Shown piece after piece: positions 60,901 through 64,000 of a stretch of DNA of 64,000 bases. The DNA comes from an uncultured Pseudomonadota bacterium (GTDB lineage Bacteria; Myxococcota_A; UBA796; SXON01). Every line of letters starts with the position of its first letter. Position 1 is the stretch's first letter. The notes beneath the pieces were generated by a model. The model made no database searches, was not told where the DNA came from, and saw nothing but the letters and a program-made list of their open reading frames with translations. The stretch spans positions 1-64,000 of the forward strand of contig CAIQVJ010000089.1 in assembly GCA_903875225.1 (NCBI GenBank), in the 5' to 3' direction. The position numbers were made by a program, and so were the translations under genes.

Positions 60901-61821
60901 GTGACCGAACCCTCCGAGTTGGCCGCCCTGATCGCAGACACCCTCGCGGTCTTCGAGTCGCTCCGTCGACAGGGCGTGGACGTACTCCCCGTGGGCGCGC
61001 TCGCCGGGCTGGGAGCCGCGCCCCCCGAGAGCGCACGCAGCCCTGAAGCCGGGGCCCCGCCCCCGCGCCCGCAGCTGCTCCACGTTCCGGCCCCGGCCCC
61101 GGCCCAGGTTTCCGCCCCCGTCCACGTTTCCTCCCCCGTCCACGTTCCCGCCCCGGCCCGCTTCCAGGACCCCTCCCCGGTCCGCGCGCCCTCCCCGCCC
61201 GTCCAGGCCGCGCCCCCTCCCGCGCCTGTCCCAGCCAGCGCCGACGGAGCCGCGGGCCTGTTCGGCTCGAAGTGGTCACGCGTGGCGGAGAGCCCGGATG
61301 TCGCCATCGCAGCCCTCCGCCGGGAGATCAGCGCGTGCACGGCGTGTGGTCGCTGCGAGACCCGCAGACAGGCGCTGCCGGGCGAGGGCCCCGCCCGCCC
61401 GCTGCTCATGATCGTGACCGATCCACCCGACGCGGAGGCGGACGCCTCGGGTCAGGTGCTCCATGGAGACGCCGCGACCATGCTGGAACGCATGCTGCTG
61501 AACGTGGTTCGCGTGGACCGGCGCGAGGTGCAGATCCTGCCCGTGGTCCGCTGCGCGGGGCCGGGCCCGCTGCAGGCCTCGGAGGTCGCGGCGTGTCGTC
61601 CATACCTCGATCGTCAGGTCACGCTCGCCCGGCCGCGTGCGGTGCTGGTGCTCGGGGAGCAGGCCCGGATCGCGCTCGGGCTCGAACGACACGGTGCCTG
61701 GGGCGAGGTGAACGGTGTGCCCGCGCTCTCCACGTTCCATCCAAGGTGGCTCCTGGCCAACCCGGGCGACAAGAAGGCGACCCTCGGCCACCTGCAGGAG
61801 CTGGCCCGCCGCGTGGGCTGA
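60901..61821 (+). CDS. Family 4-like uracil-DNA glycosylase with altered motif
   Basis: A 306-residue protein: helical N-terminus, a Pro/Ala/Val-rich linker of about 65 residues with PVHV repeats, then a UDG fold. Iron-sulfur-type cysteines (CTACGRC) and the motif-B STFHPRWLLANP (H280) match family 4. The catalytic GEaPG motif is replaced by TDPPD (from T173). It may be inactive or act on another substrate. GTG 60901, nine bases after mutM. Confidence 0.8.
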   Translation: MTEPSELAALIADTLAVFESLRRQGVDVLPVGALAGLGAAPPESARSPEAGAPPPRPQLLHVPAPAPAQVSAPVHVSSPVHVPAPARFQDPSPVRAPSPPVQAAPPPAPVPASADGAAGLFGSKWSRVAESPDVAIAALRREISACTACGRCETRRQALPGEGPARPLLMIVTDPPDAEADASGQVLHGDAATMLERMLLNVVRVDRREVQILPVVRCAGPGPLQASEVAACRPYLDRQVTLARPRAVLVLGEQARIALGLERHGAWGEVNGVPALSTFHPRWLLANPGDKKATLGHLQELARRVG

Positions 61822-61827
61822 TACCGC

Positions 61828-62520
61828 CTACGGCAGGATCCAGGCTCCACACCCGGTACACCGGTGCGCTTCCTTGCCGGACTCCGTGTCCAGCCAGACC
61901 TGCGGCGGCACGAACGTGGAGCACGCGCTGCACGTCTTTTCCACCACGTTCACGAGCGCGCGCTTCTTCTTGCGGCGCTGGTCGAAGTACTGGGGCTTGA
62001 GCTCGGGGTGGAGCTCCTCCCAGGCGGCCTCCCGGCGCGGGAGGATCTCTCCGAGCTCCTTTCGCAACGGAGCGTCCCGCGCGGCCAGCGCCGCCTTTCC
62101 CGCGGCGAGGTCGTCCAGGGCCTTCTTGCGCGCTCGTTCAGCGCTCTTCACCGCCTCGCCCGCGGCTTCGAGTGCGTCGAGGAGCTCGATCCCGGCGGTC
62201 TCCAACGTGTCGATCCGGGCGATCACGTTGGCCAACTGGCGTTCGGCGGCGGCGTAGTCCGGCGCGGTGCCCGTGTTGATCATCTCCCGCGTGGCGGCCC
62301 GTTTTTCGGTGTAGCTGTCCAGCTCCCGAGCGTTCACCCGCTCCGCGGTCTTCGCCGCGGCCAACGCCGCCTGTGCAGTGGCGAGCCCCGCGTCTGCGGC
62401 CGCAAGCGAGGCCTCTGCCGCCTTGATCACCCGGTTGAGCCCTTCGTGCTCCGCCTTGAGCGCATCGATGCGCACGTCACACTGCCAGACGTTGGAGATC
62501 GCGACGATATCAGGGTGCAT
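61828..62520 (-). CDS. Coiled-coil zinc-ribbon protein (DUF164/CdsZ-like)
   Basis: A 230-residue protein with a long coiled coil (about residues 15-165, Ala/Glu/Leu-rich) and a C-terminal zinc ribbon: CSACSTFVPPQ then HRCTGCGAWIL. This is the C4-type zinc-ribbon (DUF164) family, which can bind nucleic acid or secretion components. Role unknown here. Convergent with the UDG-like gene, six bases apart; aroA lies upstream. Confidence 0.9.
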   Translation of the reverse strand: MHPDIVAISNVWQCDVRIDALKAEHEGLNRVIKAAEASLAAADAGLATAQAALAAAKTAERVNARELDSYTEKRAATREMINTGTAPDYAAAERQLANVIARIDTLETAGIELLDALEAAGEAVKSAERARKKALDDLAAGKAALAARDAPLRKELGEILPRREAAWEELHPELKPQYFDQRRKKKRALVNVVEKTCSACSTFVPPQVWLDTESGKEAHRCTGCGAWILP

Positions 62521-62526
62521 CCCGCC

Positions 62527-63834
62527 TCATAGCGCGATCCGCGAGCGTGGCGAGAGTCGTTTCAGCGTAGCGAGGAAGCCGGGGTAGCTGGTGTTCACGC
62601 ACTCGACCTCGCGCACCTGCATGCCGCAGGCGAGCCCGGCGATCGCAAAGGCCATGGCGATCCGGTGGTCGCCCTGGCTGTGCAGCTCCGCTGCCCGGGG
62701 GCCCCGCCCTCCGCGCCCGAAGATGCGCATGCCGTCCGACGTCGCGTCGGCCTCCACGCCCATGGCCCGCAGGCCGTCGACGACGACCGCGATCCGGTCG
62801 GACTCCTTCACGCGCAGCTCCGCAGCGTCGCGGATCACGGTCTCGCCCTCGGCGAACGCAGCCGCGACCGCCAGCACCGGGATCTCGTCGATGAGCCGCG
62901 GGATGAGCGCTCCGCTGATCAGCGTGCCACGGAGTCGCCCGCCTGCGTGCACGGTCACCGCTCCGGCGGGCTCCCCGCCGCTCCCCTCGCCCGGGTCCAG
63001 CCGCACGTCGGCCCCCATCGCGACCAGGGCGTCGAGGCAGCCGGTGCGCGTGGGGTTCAAGCCCACCCCCTCGACCGTCACGGATCGACCGAGCACCGCG
63101 GCGGCGACGAGCCAGAACGCGGCGCTCGAGATGTCACCCGGAACGGCGACGTCCACAGGCTCCAGCGGGCGTGCGGTGACCGTCGACGTCGTCCCCCTCA
63201 CCTCCAGTTGCGCCCCCATGCGCCCGAGCATGCGCTCGGTGTGGTCGCGCGACGGTGTGGGCTCCGTGTACCGGGTGGTGCCTTCTGCGCGCAACCCGGC
63301 CAGCAGCACGGCAGACTTGACCTGTGCGCTGGCGACCGTGGACGTCCAGTCGATCCCCCGCAGCGCCCCTGCCCCGATCGTCAGCGGCAGCGTCGCCCGC
63401 TCGCCCGTCACGAAGGTCGCGCCCATCGCGGTGAGCGGGGCGATCACCCGGGCCATGGGCCGCCGGGAGAGCGAGGCATCGCCGTGCAGCGTGGCCGACC
63501 GGCCCAACCCGGACAGCGCGCCGAGCAGCAGGCGTGCGGTCGTTCCCGAGTTCCCGCAGTCGATCTCGAGAGCGTGGCTCGTTCGCTCGCCCCCGCCCAG
63601 CGCCCACCCCTGCCCTGTCTGCTCGACGCTCGCGCCGAGCTGACGGCACGCCTGCAGGGTGCGCATCACGTCCTCGGCCTCGAGCAGCCCGCTGACCTGT
63701 GCGCGCCCGCCCGACTCGAGCACCGCCAACGTGTTGAACAGCAGCGCGCGGTGCGAGATGGACTTGTCGCCGGGCACGGAAATCCGGAGCGGCTCCGAAA
63801 CGGCCTCCGCGGGGGCGACGAGCCAGTCGCTCAC
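62527..63834 (-). CDS. aroA: 3-phosphoshikimate 1-carboxyvinyltransferase (EPSP synthase)
   Basis: A 435-residue EPSP synthase of the shikimate pathway, joining PEP and shikimate-3-phosphate. Signature stretches: VPGDKSISHRALLF, CGNSGTTARLLLG, and LRVKESDRIAVVVDGLRAMG. The G-SGT region is preserved. GTG 63834 overlaps the accA stop as GTGA, so it is translated with accA; unusual partners for one operon, but both are primary metabolism. Confidence 0.97.
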   Translation of the reverse strand: MSDWLVAPAEAVSEPLRISVPGDKSISHRALLFNTLAVLESGGRAQVSGLLEAEDVMRTLQACRQLGASVEQTGQGWALGGGERTSHALEIDCGNSGTTARLLLGALSGLGRSATLHGDASLSRRPMARVIAPLTAMGATFVTGERATLPLTIGAGALRGIDWTSTVASAQVKSAVLLAGLRAEGTTRYTEPTPSRDHTERMLGRMGAQLEVRGTTSTVTARPLEPVDVAVPGDISSAAFWLVAAAVLGRSVTVEGVGLNPTRTGCLDALVAMGADVRLDPGEGSGGEPAGAVTVHAGGRLRGTLISGALIPRLIDEIPVLAVAAAFAEGETVIRDAAELRVKESDRIAVVVDGLRAMGVEADATSDGMRIFGRGGRGPRAAELHSQGDHRIAMAFAIAGLACGMQVREVECVNTSYPGFLATLKRLSPRSRIAL

Positions 63835-64000
63835 GGCGTGATCTCGAACGCTCCCAGGGCGCGGAACCGCTCGTACCTGTGCGCCTTCAGTGCCTCTGGC
63901 GAGAGCGCCGAGAGCTCACCGAGGTGCTGCTCCACGGCATCGCCCAGCCGCGTCACGGCGTCTGCCGTCGCCCGGTGCGCGCCCGCCACGGGCTCGGGCA
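63831..64000 (-). CDS. accA: Acetyl-CoA carboxylase carboxyltransferase alpha subunit, 3' end (cut by window edge)
   Basis: Only the last 56 codons are in the window. The reading frame reads EPVAGAHRATADAV, then LSALSPEALKAHRYERFRALGAF, which matches the conserved AccA C-terminus. The gene continues beyond 64000, so the product is partial here. Its TGA overlaps the aroA GTG (GTGA). It should serve fatty-acid synthesis, with AccB/AccC/AccD elsewhere. Confidence 0.86.
   Translation of the reverse strand, partial: PEPVAGAHRATADAVTRLGDAVEQHLGELSALSPEALKAHRYERFRALGAFEITP

Overview
The window is about 64 kb of very GC-rich, gene-dense bacterial chromosome. Housekeeping genes (hslO, birA, queA, rarA, nth, rbfA-truB-rplS, mutM, aroA, accA) are mixed with many exported proteins and lipoproteins that have Asp/Thr/Ser-rich linkers, FG-GAP and propeller repeats. 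Two consecutive proteins end in a Cys-Gly-Cys / hydrophobic segment / Arg-cluster tail resembling MYXO-CTERM. Together these point to Myxococcota or a close relative of the former Deltaproteobacteria. That placement is an inference; no rRNA is present. I recognised no tRNA, CRISPR array, prophage or insertion sequence.

Layout: three 85-bp tandem repeats lie at the left edge (1-267). 0.3-5.8 kb is a tightly packed plus-strand run: membrane-anchored protein, TPR protein, HAD hydrolase, Hsp33, biotin ligase, methyltransferase, flavin reductase. 5.8-10.6 kb has an acyl-CoA dehydrogenase, an Nfu protein, a CreD-like membrane protein and a VWA lipoprotein. 10.7-19.6 kb is rich in exported proteins, including a three-gene overlapping unit with sorting-tail proteins. 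19.6-26.2 kb has an S1-domain protein, an ATP-grasp protein, queA, a radical SAM protein, an acyltransferase and a hemerythrin. 26.2-30.8 kb is a five-gene minus-strand operon (TetR, membrane protein, propeller, SirB1-like, FG-GAP lipoprotein) joined by 4-bp start/stop overlaps. 31.6-36.6 kb has rarA, divergent from a biotin carboxylase / biotin carrier / crotonase operon. 37-43.7 kb has trmL with two cyclic-nucleotide-binding-domain proteins, divergent from an arylsulfotransferase-like / alkaline-phosphatase-superfamily pair. 43.6-50 kb holds further envelope genes. 50-53.3 kb is a degenerate phosphoglucose-isomerase-like gene followed by a yfgM-bamB-like pair.

The most informative non-coding element is a near-canonical XerCD dif site at 53350-53377, between the convergent bamB-like gene and nth. 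It contains 16 consecutive bases identical to the E. coli dif core, inside a longer dyad, so the window probably spans the chromosome replication terminus. Gene orientation agrees: genes to the left are mostly plus strand (about 32 of 55) and genes to the right mostly minus strand (12 of 15).

To the right of dif lie nth, an outer-membrane-type protein, yraN/rplS/truB/rbfA, a crotonase / 3-hydroxyacyl-CoA dehydrogenase pair, two small membrane proteins, mutM with a family-4-like uracil-DNA glycosylase whose active site is altered, a coiled-coil zinc-ribbon protein, aroA, and the 3' end of accA, cut by the window edge. Except for the left repeat region, no gap without a gene exceeds about 200 bp.
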